DNA from: Anaeramoeba flamelloides
Lineage: Eukaryota; Metamonada; Anaeramoebidae
Length of the DNA: 64,000 nt
Assembly (NCBI GenBank): GCA_027625915.1
Contig: JANTQA010000026.1
Span: forward strand, 6,448,001-6,512,000
Direction: 5' to 3'
Shown one piece after another: positions 11,206 to 21,849 of the stretch; positions within the stretch are counted from its first letter, which is position 1, and the number at the start of each line of letters is the position of its first letter. The notes under the pieces are model-generated. The model saw only the letters and a program-made list of their open reading frames with translations. It searched no databases and was not told where the DNA came from. Made by a program: the position numbers and the translations under genes.

Positions 11206-13236
11206 TTATTTTTATTTATAAAATTTTCGAACCTAACATAATTTTATCTAACTTATAAACTAAATACACACCTAATATCAATATTAATATCAACAAAAAT
11301 AATTATATAATACTTTCAAAATATAAATATACAAATCTCTAAACTTATTCACCAATTCAATAAAAATTTTCTATCGTATGATTTAATAATATATCAATTA
11401 TAAAATAGTTTCATATTTAAATTCAAAATCAATAACAAAACATTTTTAATACCGAATAACCTTTGCAATTAATTCTCAATTCAGAAAAATAAACAAAGAT
11501 AAATTTTCATTTTTTAATAAAAAATTTATCAATATCTTCTTTTTTTCAGAAACAAAAAAAACAATAAAAAAAAATTTGTTTTATAAAAGCAAATAATAAT
11601 TAAGGAGGTTAATACTTATATTTCTGACAACTCAAGATTATCAAGAAACAAAACAAATAATATCCAAATAAAAAATTTTTGTAAAAGGTAAAAATAGGTA
11701 CTTTTTATAACATTTACTATTTATATTCAAATTATATAAAAAAGAAAAAAATCTATAACACTTCTTTTTACTTTTGATATGGTTTTTTCATACTTTTTTT
11801 AATTTAATCAAGTTTTGAAACAAAATAGATTGAAACTTGAGTTCTCTATTTATTTTTGCCATCTATATAATATACAATGGGTGATCTGAGAATATTAAAT
11901 GAAAATGATTATTATAGAATACAGTCAGTTTCACTTTTAAGACACAAACTTTCAACGAAATTTAAGGTACAAAAAAATCTCAAATTAACGAACAAAATTT
12001 GGAATTTTTTTTTACAATTTATTTTTACTAGAATTTGGATTTTGTGCTTTAATTTGAGATTTTTTTGTACCTTAAATTTCGTTGAAAGTTTGTATCTTAA
12101 AAGTGAAACTGACTGTAATTGAAAATAAGATAATCTTTTGAAATTTTAGTTAAATTTTAAATATCAACATATTCCTTGCTTTCAATAAAAGAAGTTTATT
12201 ACGATACAATGATCAGTTACAACGGTTTAAAACATATTGTGAAATGTTTAATAAATTGAAAAATTGATTTTTCAAGCTCTGTTAAAAAAAAATTTTTGGA
12301 TTATATTCAATTCCTCAATTTTAATGTTGACCAAAGGCGAAAAGTCTAAAAAAATTTTTTATTTACAAAAAAAAAAAATATTAAACAAAGACTCGGAAAG
12401 ATTGAATTTCCAATTTAAGATATACTTTAAAATAGTCTTTACTTGAGATTTTTAGGGTTTAGAAATTGAAGATCAACAAAAGATCAAAAAAATGAAAAAT
12501 TCAATAAAATATTTCCCACACATATCATTGGTACAATTTTTAATTGAAACAAAATAATTTAGTTTTTCGAGTGTAACCAAACAAACAAAAAAATTGTTAC
12601 ATAAAAATGATCAAAATGTTTGGGAGTATTCGATCATACTGAATCTATTCAATAATCAAATCGAATAAATAATATCCCTGAAAGTGTTGTATAAAACTTT
12701 AATTCAAGAAAAAAACAAAAGAATCAAAACCATAAATAAAAGAAAAAACTCTGAGAAAATCAACAAAGCCTTTGTAAGGAGTCATATTTTTGATTTGTGG
12801 AGAAAATTCACAAAACTCAATGGTCAAAACTAATAGACATACTATCTTACAAAAATTAGAGTTGTTTATTGATAATATATAAAATGATCTTCCTTTCTCA
12901 AGCTTGAAAATCCTGATTATTATTCTTTTACATTTTTTTGGTTTCTTTTCTTTGTATGGTGTTTGAGTTGAGGTATTTTTTTTTTTTTTTGATTATTTTG
13001 CATTAAAAAATTATACGAAAATACCTTTATGATCCTAAATTAGATACTATCTTCATTAAGGTACCTTCATAATTTTAATTAGTTGGTAATAAAAGCCTTT
13101 GACACAATTTTATGAATTGGCGACTATGTAATTAAATTATCATTTGGAAAAAAATAAATCAGAACACTTGATTAATTTAAACTCTAAAGATTTAGGAACT
13201 TGTATAAATAAAAAAAAACACTTGAAATAAAATTTA
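11206..13236. other. Gene-free stretch with one MITE
   Basis: Apart from the MITE at 11922-12115 I see only AT-rich sequence with no conserved frame. Short open frames here overlap the MITE or low-complexity DNA. Confidence 0.4.
11922..12115. mobile_element. Mariner-type palindromic MITE, copy 2
   Basis: A 194-bp near-perfect palindrome runs from CAGTCAGTTTCACTTTTAAG to CTTAAAAGTGAAACTGACTG. TA lies on both sides. The TA target and CAGT termini are typical of Tc1/mariner-derived MITEs. It encodes nothing. Confidence 0.85.
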
Positions 13237-13433
13237 CAGTCAGTTTCACTTTTAAGGCACAAACTAGCAACGAAATTTAAGGTACAAAAAAATCTCAAAT
13301 TAAGGCACAAAATTTGGAATTTTTTTTTTACAATTTATTTTTACTAGAATTTGAATTTTGTGCCTTAATTTGAGATTTTTTTATGTGCCTTAAATTTCGT
13401 TGATATTTTGTGCCTTAAAAGTGAAACTGACTG
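13237..13433. mobile_element. Mariner-type palindromic MITE, copy 3
   Basis: Has the same ends and internal words as copy 2, 197 bp long. TA precedes it, but the right-hand TA is mutated to TT. It lies 1.1 kb from copy 2. Confidence 0.85.
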
Positions 13434-13599
13434 TTTAAAAATAACTTTAGGTATATAATAATTATAACAATTTTGTTCATTTTCCTGACAAGGCTACCTT
13501 AAGTAATATCAAACTAAATAAAAACTTGAAGACAATTTAAATATAAATTCCTACAATTTGACCACATCTTGAAATTGTTATATCTAGTAAAAATCCGAT

Positions 13600-14260
13600 T
13601 GTTGCAATACCAAACTTACTTTTCAAGCTATTTTCAGAGGTGAATTTTTGTTTTTTAAAAGTTTTGTTCTTTTTTTTTCTCATTTTTTGATAAAGTTCAA
13701 AATCCAAAAATTTCTACCTTCTCAGAAAAAAATTATTTTCTTTTGTTTTTTTTTTATTATTAAGGAAGAAGAATAATTTATTCTCTAAGTGTACCTATAT
13801 TTAAATTTCTGTATGAAAAATTAAGTGAAAAACTATATATTACACGATTGTTAATTAATGAAAATATTCTCAAACATCCTTGTACAAAAAAATCAATTTC
13901 TTTGTATTAGAAAAAAATATTATTGTCTGTTGAAAAAAGTCTAGAAAAATATCTTTCATATTAATAACAACTCAGTTTTCAAATAAACCAGGCTCAAAAA
14001 TTGACTTTGTAGAAAAAAAATCATAATGATCTGGAATAAAAGTTTTCAAAAAAAAAAAAATTGTTTAATTTTTTATTTTTTAAAACTTTATATAAAAAAC
14101 ACAGGATTGGTAAAAAAAGATCAATCAAAAATTTTTTATTAGGATTTTGTATAATTTAATTTGAGAAATCCAATTTTACAGTAATTAAGAGTTCTTACAA
14201 ATTCAATAGTAAAAAACTTTTTCAAATATTTTTTACAGTTAAGAACAAAGTTCTCGTTCT
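13600..14260 (+). repeat. Dispersed repeat family F8, copy 1
   Basis: Resembles 21850-22260 and, inverted, 23290-23545. Shared features are GAGAAATCCAATTTTACAG-like and AATAGTAAAAAAC-like words and AAGATCAATCAAAAATTTTT. Within it, 13741-13830 (reverse strand) carries the retroposon 3' end ending in AATAATAAAAAAAA. No gene is visible here. Confidence 0.5.
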
Positions 14261-14819
14261 GGGGGGAATTGAGTTATTGTACTATTTGATATTCACTTTT
14301 CAAAAAGAATTTTCAATCTGAAAAAATTTAAATAAAGAAAATTTTTTGTTTCAAAGATAAAATCAACATATATATATATATATAAATAAACTTGTCAAAT
14401 AGATTTTTACAGTAAAATATTTAAAGAAATGACTTTTGGGGATTTTCAAGTATAATTTCAAATTTGGAAAACATTTTAAACTTTTAAAAGTATTGGTAAA
14501 AAGGATTTAGAACAACTTTGGGAATTTTTTCTTGTTGATAGATTTGAAATAGAAATTATGAAATTGTAAAAGCAAATTTGGGCTGGATTTATGAGAAGGT
14601 GAAGTTGTGAAAATTGAATGGAATTGTCATAATTTCCCATTTTTTGTCAAAGAAAATGTTAGGTGATTTAATTTAACTGAGATTATATAACTATTTCAAG
14701 AATGTTATTATCTACAATTTCATCATTTTCACCTGAAAAGTAGTCCTTAAAAGATTATTTTATTATATTTTAAAGGTATTTTTAAATTTAATGTTTACAT
14801 TTCGTAAAATTTGAAAACA

Positions 14820-14990
14820 GATTATCATTTATTTGTTGTGGAGACTTGTTATTTTGGTTCATTTGATCGATCTTGGACTTGGTATTAATTTTAATAAACA
14901 TTCAAAAAGGGCAAATTTTGGAATTTATTCGTTTTTTTTTTGTAGAAATCAGAATTTGAAGGGTGTCGAATAATAGGTAGGAAGTTAAGT
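14820..14990 (+). repeat. Dispersed repeat family F5, single arm
   Basis: The words GGTTCATTTGATCGATCTTG and CTTGGTATTAATTTT match the arms of the inverted-repeat elements at 31600-32180 and 36790-37240. Only one arm is recognisable here. Confidence 0.45.
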
Positions 14991-15159
14991 TAGATAAAAA
15001 TATGATTTTTGAACTTTTATTATAAATTAAAAGTGAGAAAAACTCTCAAATATTCACAAATTTATTTTTTTCTTTTCTTTTCTACCTAACTCTTTAACAG
15101 TTAATTAATTTTCTTCAACTTTAACTTGTAAAAAAAAATTATTGTTTAAATATTATTGA

Positions 15160-16395
15160 TAATATTATAAATGAGAGTACTTATATTTCATAATTTACAA
15201 ACTAGGAAGTGTTTGTTAGACTTTTTGATTTAGATATTAATTCATAATCTACTTTCTGATTTAAAACAAAGAGTAAAAAAAGTGAAATACATTCGAATAA
15301 GAAAATAAAATTAAAAAAAGAAAAGATTATTCTTGATATAAAACCATACAAAAAAAATAGAATTAATAAATTTTTTAAAACTGATAAATTGAATTTATTC
15401 AAAATTCAATTTAAAAAAGAAAAAATATCTTTTTATTATTTAAATTGTTTTAATTATGTTAACAATTGAGAAGATTATTTTAAAATTTAGAAAAATCAAT
15501 TGATTTCATATTCTTGGAAATGATTTTATTTGATTTTTCTTTTTCCAAGTTTAAATAATTTCTTTAATTGGATCCTAATTTTTACAGTTTTTTAAATTTC
15601 TGATAAAAAATAATTATCTTATTAATTGGGGTTAAAAATTATGAAGAAACAGATTTCTTTAGTATTCAGAAGAAATTAAAAAAGATATTTGGATATTTTT
15701 TCAGATCTAAAAATCAAATTACCAATCAAAAAAAGATCCAAAGAAAATTGGAAAAACAAAAATTTTTATTAAAATATGTTTTTATTTATTGAGAATTAAC
15801 TCAAATAACTTCTATTTTAAAAGAAAAAAAACTGAGCTTCAAATCATATATTGTTTTTTTGTTTTCTTTTCATTTATATCGCATTTTGATTTAGTTTCTG
15901 TAAAAATAAATTTATGACTTTGGTTTTTTGTGTTTTTCTTTTTTCAAACTTTCTTAAAAGTGATAATTTTCAAAGAATAATGTTTTGAAAAATCTGTGTA
16001 TATTGTTCAAAAAACAATTAACGAAAATTCAGATTTTAAAGAGAAGATTTTTTTAAAAGAAAAGATCAATAATTTTTAATTTAGGAAGATTTTTTTAATT
16101 TTCGTAAAAAAAAAAAAAACAAAAAAAAATTATTTTGATTTTTTGATTTTGGGATTGGTAAAAATTTTTAAGGTTGATTGAAAAAATAAAAACAAAAGCT
16201 CAAAACATAAACTAAAAGAGTTGTATTTATAAAAAAGGGTAAAAAAAATTTCGGAATCCGGGAATTGAACCCGGGCCAACTGGGTGAAAACCAGACGTTC
16301 TACCACTATACTAATCCCGATTTACATTTAAAGTTGCTTATTTAAAGTATTTAAAATCTAATTTTGGACAAGTCATTAAATTTGAAATCTTTGGA
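15160..16395. repeat. Segmental duplication, copy B, with tRNA-Glu
   Basis: This is the uninterrupted counterpart of 9180-11205. It preserves the empty site of the retroposed insert. A conserved open stretch at about 15620-15760 begins EETDFFSIQKKLKKIFGYFF and is shared with copy A. It loses its frame further on in both, so I do not call it a gene. Confidence 0.85.
16251..16320 (-). tRNA. tRNA-Glu (anticodon UUC), second copy
   Basis: Identical over all 70 bases to the gene at 11056-11125, with the same T-run terminator and the same 5' flank of about 75 bp. The complete identity, while the outer flanks have diverged, is consistent with selection on the tRNA or recent gene conversion. It lies 5.2 kb from the first copy on the same strand. 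Confidence 0.96.
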
Positions 16396-16879
16396 ATTTT
16401 TTTTTAAATTAAACACAAAAATATCAACTACATATAAGCTCACTGAAGAAAATAATACTCTCAAATAGCATTCAATTATTCAATATTTCTAAAAACCAAC
16501 AGTTACCCAATTCTATCTATTATATCTCACACATTAACCAATTAGACATTTTCATCCTTTAGACAAATAAATATATAAATATATATTTACAAAACTTTAA
16601 TCACAAACATTAAAATACACAACGATACAAACTCAAAAAATCAAAGAATCATAACTCTGATTTTACAAAGCCGAATCTTCAAACATTCGATTTTTAAAAA
16701 CCGAAATTAACCAACAAAGCATTTTTATTTTCGATAATATATTAACATTTGATTTTCAATACAGATAATTATATAACTAATACTCGATATTAGGATAAAG
16801 TTTAAATTTTTCAAATATTTATAAATTGAATTAAAAACAAAACATAAAAAATAATTATTTTTAAAGCCCAACTGATCAA

Positions 16880-17450
16880 TAATAATATGTTCAAAAAAGC
16901 TATAATCAGCATTTCAAAATAAAAAGTGTGTTTTTTCATTTTAGTAGACCTATAAATTATCTGATCAAATTAGAAAACAATAAACCCAAATTAAATATGT
17001 TATTGATTACTTAAAGTTCGATTATTTAAAAACAAAATCGAAAAATAAAGGATCAAATTGTAAAAAATTTAGTTTTAAAATAGAATTATTTTTTTTTGTA
17101 AAAGGAACTTTATTTTTACCATCAAAAAAATATAAAAAATTACGAAAAATTTTGAACAAATGAAATTCGTGAGTTCAAATTTCTTGAAAATGTCAAGAGT
17201 TTACTTTCAAAATTTATTTGAACTTGGGTATACTATTACGATAATGAATTTGATATTAAATTGTAAAAAGAAGATAAAAAAAAAAAAGGATTATATTTTT
17301 AAACACATATTATTTGTCTTTGGACATGTATTATTTTGTTCACCATTAGATAAAATAAAGAAAGTTCATTTTTTTTTTTTTCACAAAACCAAGATTATCA
17401 AGAAATTTAAGGTTAAATATTCAAAATAGGAGTTTTTTGAAAACATATTG
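16880..17450 (+). repeat. Dispersed repeat family F4, copy 1
   Basis: Resembles 20640-21500 and, inverted, 36290-36700 and 43600-44680. Shared words include AAAGGATCAAAT, AGTTTACTTTCAAAATT and CACGCTTTTTAT-like ends. The open frame at 17160-17429 lies wholly inside this repeat and is not a gene candidate. The stretch 16396-16880 shows nothing further. Confidence 0.5.
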
Positions 17451-18975
17451 GGTTACTTAAAACTTTTTTTAATATTATATTCTTTATAAAAAAAAATAAA
17501 TGTGTTTATTATTTCGATTTGGATTTGGATTTTTTGTTTCTTCATTTTGATTTATAACTTAATTTTCTTTATATGTGATTATGATTTACCTTTTAAAAAA
17601 CAATTAGAAAAAAATAAATAATAAATAAATAAAAAAATACTTCATAAAAACAAGTAAAATATGATATTATGTAAACAGAATATGCTTTTACAACCAGAAA
17701 ATTTTGTATAATTGGTTCTTTTTAGTTGAAACTTTGGTTATCTTTTGAAAATTAAAATTTAAAAAAATATAAAAAAAAAAAAAATTATCAGATTTTTGAA
17801 AAGTGTTAAAATTATATTTTTAATGATTAAAATTAAAAAAAATATTGTTGTTCAAACTTTGGTTAAATTGGTAGTTTTTTCAACAATTAATATGATTTTT
17901 CAACTTTCAATTGTTTTTAAAAAAATCCCTTATTGTATTTTTTTTTTTTTTTTTTTCTAGATATTAAAGTATCATGATCAAAGAATAGAACTCAAGATCT
18001 ATTTCTGAAAATTAAATTTATAATTAATTGTGAATACTTTTGATTTTTAATTTTGTTTTAAAAAAAATTAAAAGAAAAAAAATATATAAAAAAATTTTTT
18101 TTGTTTTTATTATTTTGATTTCTTATGAGCCTAAGTAATAAACCCACCTAAAGTCATTTAAGTATGGTGTATCAAGAATACTCAAATAATTGTTAGATAG
18201 CATATGTAGATCAAATTTTTTTTGAAAAACAATAGAGTTTTGCTTGAGTTTGGGAAAATGATAATTTTATTATATTTTTTGATTGATTGAATCTTGTTTT
18301 GAACAAGTGTAATTCCATTTATCATTATTCTATTAAGTGGTTGGATCTAATTTTAAAAAGTTTGATTCAAAAAAAAAAAAGGATTTGATTGAAGATATAA
18401 GAAATTATTCAGCAATTGTCCTAAGATTCACAATTAAAAATCTTGTCAGGGATCATTTCGATTCCCATTATTTTTTTCACTACTTTCTCCAAAAATCGGT
18501 GTTTTTTCAAAAGTCGGGATTTTTGAAAAAACAGGTATTTGAATCTTAATGCGTTTAATAGCTATCTTTTATTGATTCCATAGAATTATCATAACTTTGA
18601 AAAAATAAATTATAAAAGATTTATAATTGGAACCCAATATGTAGCTTTGACTAACTTTAATTTTCAGAATTTATTTTTTCCTTGTAGTGCAGCGTCTCGA
18701 AAAAATTACAATAAAAAAGATGGGAAAACGACCTCAGTTTAAATATCTTGTTTTATTTTATGTGGGTTCGAAGGGGGGCTGAAAAAAATACCCTTAGTAT
18801 CAACGAGAAGAAAAAAAAAACAAAAAACAAATAAAAATTGAAAAGTTTCAGAATAAAACTTTGTTTTTTGAAATTGATTTGATAATTTTTAAAAAGAAAA
18901 TAAAGACCACTAGAATTTATTTGTAATCAAAAATAAAAGAATAAAAAAAAAACAAAAGTAAGAAGAGAGGGGTAT
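17451..18975. other. Gene-free AT-rich stretch
   Basis: No gene is supported. A less AT-rich patch at 18690-18800 lies downstream of the SelK-like gene's predicted 3' UTR. It may belong to that transcript or to nothing. Confidence 0.35.
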
Positions 18976-18981
18976 TGTTTT

Positions 18982-19050
18982 CTCAAAGGATTTTCCAGAT
19001 TTAGTTACCATTTTCAGTTTACACCAAATCTTTCACTATATCTCAATGAG
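18982..19050 (-). promoter_or_regulatory. Candidate SECIS element in the 3' UTR of the SelK-like gene
   Basis: On the minus strand, GTGA lies at 19036-19033. A helix then pairs AGATTTGGT (19031-19023) with ACTAAATCT (19005-18997), nine pairs including one G-U. Next comes an apical loop that carries AAA on its 5' side (19020-19018). On the 3' side GGAA (18996-18993) faces TGAA, giving the tandem G.A/A.G quartet of eukaryotic SECIS cores. Eleven bases separate the quartet from the AAA motif, which fits form I SECIS spacing. A short outer helix pairs CTCA (19050-19047) with TGAG (18985-18982). The core lies about 295 bases 3' of the TGA it would recode. Confidence 0.55.
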
Positions 19051-19322
19051 TATAAACAATTAAAAAAGGAATTTTTAAATCAATAACGGGATAACGAATG
19101 AAAATTAGCCTTACTTAAAAGCTCAAATTCTTTGGTTGTTCAAATAAAACGGAGAAAGCCCAAATGAATTGAACCAAATTTGAAGCCGAAAAAAAAAAGA
19201 GAAGAAATAAGAAAAGAAAAAGAAGAATAGAATTAGAATTAAATGAAGGCTAATTTTACAACGCATTATTTATTCCCGCTGAATCATTCTATTCTTTAAT
19301 TTAAGAAAAAATGACACATGAT

Positions 19323-19556
19323 TTATTTACATCACCCACCAACAGATCCAAGTGCTTGTGAAGAGGGGTGTCGTGAAGCATTCCAAGATCTTTTTGAATA
19401 TTTGTTTTTTGGATCTTTGTCGTCGTCCAAGTAAAATAAGGAAACAAAAAACATTTTGACAAAGCTAACGATAGACCAAAAAATAAAAACGATCCATTCT
19501 AAAATTGAACGGCTATCGCCCTTTCTTTTTAAATCACCTTTGCGGTTGATGCGCAT
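19323..19556 (-). CDS. SelK-like ER membrane selenoprotein (TGA read as Sec)
   Basis: The frame gives 74 residues, then TGA, TGT, AAA, TAA. If TGA is Sec, the 77-residue protein ends in GSVGGUCK, like the GGU-x tail of selenoprotein K/SelG. Residues 18-43 form one membrane segment. FIFWSIVSFVKMFFVSLF aligns with the SelK FFWG-x-x-x-F-x-x-x-FF-x-TL motif. The N-terminal GDLKRKGDSRS corresponds to the SelK G-x-V ... S lead-in. The tail is polar and basic (YSKRSW, SRHPSS) as in SelK, which acts in ER-associated degradation and with DHHC6 in palmitoylation. The usual length is about 85-95, so this one is short. Every other gene here stops with TAA, so a TGA followed three codons later by TAA is odd for a plain stop. 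The SECIS candidate at 18982-19050 supports recoding. If TGA is a stop, the protein is simply a 74-residue membrane protein. Confidence 0.65.
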
Positions 19557-20640
19557 ACAATAAATTGATGTAAAAATAAAAAAAATGAATTGAAAAATAT
19601 TGAATCACTACGTTCTCTATCCTTTATTTGATATATTTGGAATGTTTTAATACTTTACATTAAAGTTCTTTCTTCAAAAATTGTTAAATTGTATTTTATT
19701 GTTCAATAACAATAACCAAACTTTCCCTTGTTTTTTGTTAAATAAAAATATAATTAGAAGAATAAATCCTGATGTAATCAGTTTAAAACATAATGGTATG
19801 TTACAAACAAGTTTCGTTTTTATTTCAACAAAAGTTGAACATTTTTCAAGCTCAAACAAACTTTTTTTTTGCAAAAAGTTTCATTAATTTTTGTTTAAGG
19901 ACTATGTTGACAATTCACAAAATTGTCTCAAAGGATTTTGATCCAATCCCATTAAAGTTATAAAGTCAACGTAATGAAGATATACTCCAATTTAGGATCA
20001 AAATAGTATTTTTTGTCATTTTTTTTTATTAAAAATGAAGAAAAAAAAAAAAAGATACCTAAACTAGAACACCTTTATAATGAAGCATAAAAATGAAAAA
20101 CAAAAATAACAAAGATTTTTGATCTTGAAAAATAAAGATTATTTCAAACATTCTTGATAAGCAACTCTAACTTTTGAAGGTTGTGTGTCTATGAGTTTTG
20201 ATCATTGAGTTGTTTGAATTTTCAATTTGTAACCACAAATCAGAACTATCCCTACATGGGAATTGTGACTTTCTCTTTGTTTTTCTGGTCTTGGTTACTT
20301 TGGTTACTTTGGTTCCTTTGGTTCCTTGGTTCTTTTGGTTTTTTCTTGAATTGAAGTTTCCATTGGGATCTTGGGAATATTGTTTACTTTATTTGATAAT
20401 TTGAAAGAATCTATATTACCTAATACTCGAAACATTATTTGTATTTTTTAATATAATTGTGAGATTTTTAGTTTTGTTTGTTTTTTTTTCTCTCAAAAAA
20501 AATGAATTGTTCTTTTCAATAAAAAAGGGGGGAGGAGATTAGCTAGGGGGCGGGTTTGTGGGATTTTACACTGATCAATATTTGGTAAAAAAAATTTGCA
20601 AAAATGAGTCAATTTTTTTTATATAAAAAATATTTATTAT
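19557..20640. other. Gene-free stretch
   Basis: No supported gene. A short T- and G-rich tandem of TTTGGTTAC/TTTGGTTCC-like units stands at about 20290-20345. Overlapping opposite-strand open frames at 19674-19887 show no family signature. Confidence 0.35.
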
Positions 20641-21520
20641 ATACTGTTATCAAAATAATGCTTGTAGAAAAGTTTAATCCTTCTTTGAAAATAAAAAGCG
20701 TGTTTTATTTGTTATAAAAGATCTATACATCAAACAATCAAATAAACGAACAATGAACATTAATAAAATATTGTATTGATTTCTTAAAGTTCTATTCTTT
20801 AAAAATAAATTTAGGAAATAAAGGATCAAATAAGAAAATTTATTGTAAAAAATTGAGCTACAAGGATTTTTAAGTTAATTTTTATCTTCAAATAAAGAAC
20901 AAAAAAATACATTTATTAATCACGGTTAGTGGAATCTTATTATTAATAATCTTTCTATCGGGTTTTTACTCCTCCTGTTTTTGGGGACGTGTCGTCAAGT
21001 GCCTAGCTTTTTTTTAATTTGAGAAATTCAAAGAAAATTTCAAAAATTTTATTTTTATTTCTCAAAAAAAAAAAAGCTAACGATAGTTTTCCAGAATTTG
21101 AAAGAATTTAGTAAAATAAAGGATTTTACTCAATTCTTTCAAATCCTGAAAAACCTAACGACAGTGGATAATTTTTAATTTGGTCATGTAAATGATATAA
21201 TATTTTTTTATTTTAATGTTTTAATTATTTTTCTACTTCTCTTTTTTATTTAGTAAATTTTCTTTGATTACTCCTTTCTCACAATAAATAAATAAATAAC
21301 AAAAAATTTCAAAAACTATGATTGAGAAAATTACAAAAATATTTTAACAAATTGCATTCTAAATTTAAATTTTTGCTGAAAATATCAAGGGATTTACTTT
21401 CAAAATTGATTTGGATTTAGGTATTCTATTGGGTTGTAAATTGGTTGTTGTATCGTAACAAGAAAAATAAAAAGGGTAGATTATATTTTCAATAACTTCT
21501 TATTGTGGTTGTGCGCAATA
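20640..21520 (+). repeat. Repeat family F4, copy 2, interrupted by hairpin modules
   Basis: Left part 20640-20900 and right part about 21290-21500 match the continuous copy at 36290-36700 (inverted). The middle, about 20925-21180, carries palindromic modules with TAGCTTTTTTTT, GTTTTCCAGAATTTG and CTAACGACAG. The order shows that the module block was inserted into an older F4 element. Confidence 0.5.
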
Positions 21521-21849
21521 ATTGACCAATGTAAGTAGAGATAAAATTATCTACCTTGTGATAATTATATATTTTGGTGAATTTGATCCAATAAATTAGA
21601 ATTCAAATACCTCTTATCAATTGGGTCTTTGTTTTAAAATAATTATGAACAATTCTAAATTTTTTTCAATTGTTCTCAAGTTTGACTTTATATATGAAAG
21701 TTCTAATCCTCTCAACTCTTCGAATATAAGAAAAAAATTGATTAGAAAATAATTAACAAGGTCTTTTGGCATGATCCATTAATTTTCACTTGTTTATAAT
21801 TTTTCTCAAAAATTCGCTATTTACCAACCTTCTTTTTAATTTTTTGATA

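Noticed and set aside
17160-17429. 89-residue open frame
   Set aside because: It lies wholly within repeat family F4; the other three copies do not keep the frame.
19101-19257. Perfect 12-bp inverted repeat AAAATTAGCCTT / AAGGCTAATTTT in the SelK-like 3' UTR as a possible SECIS
   Set aside because: The loop is about 130 bases and lacks the TGA/GA quartet and apical AA. The element at 18982-19050 fits the SECIS pattern far better.
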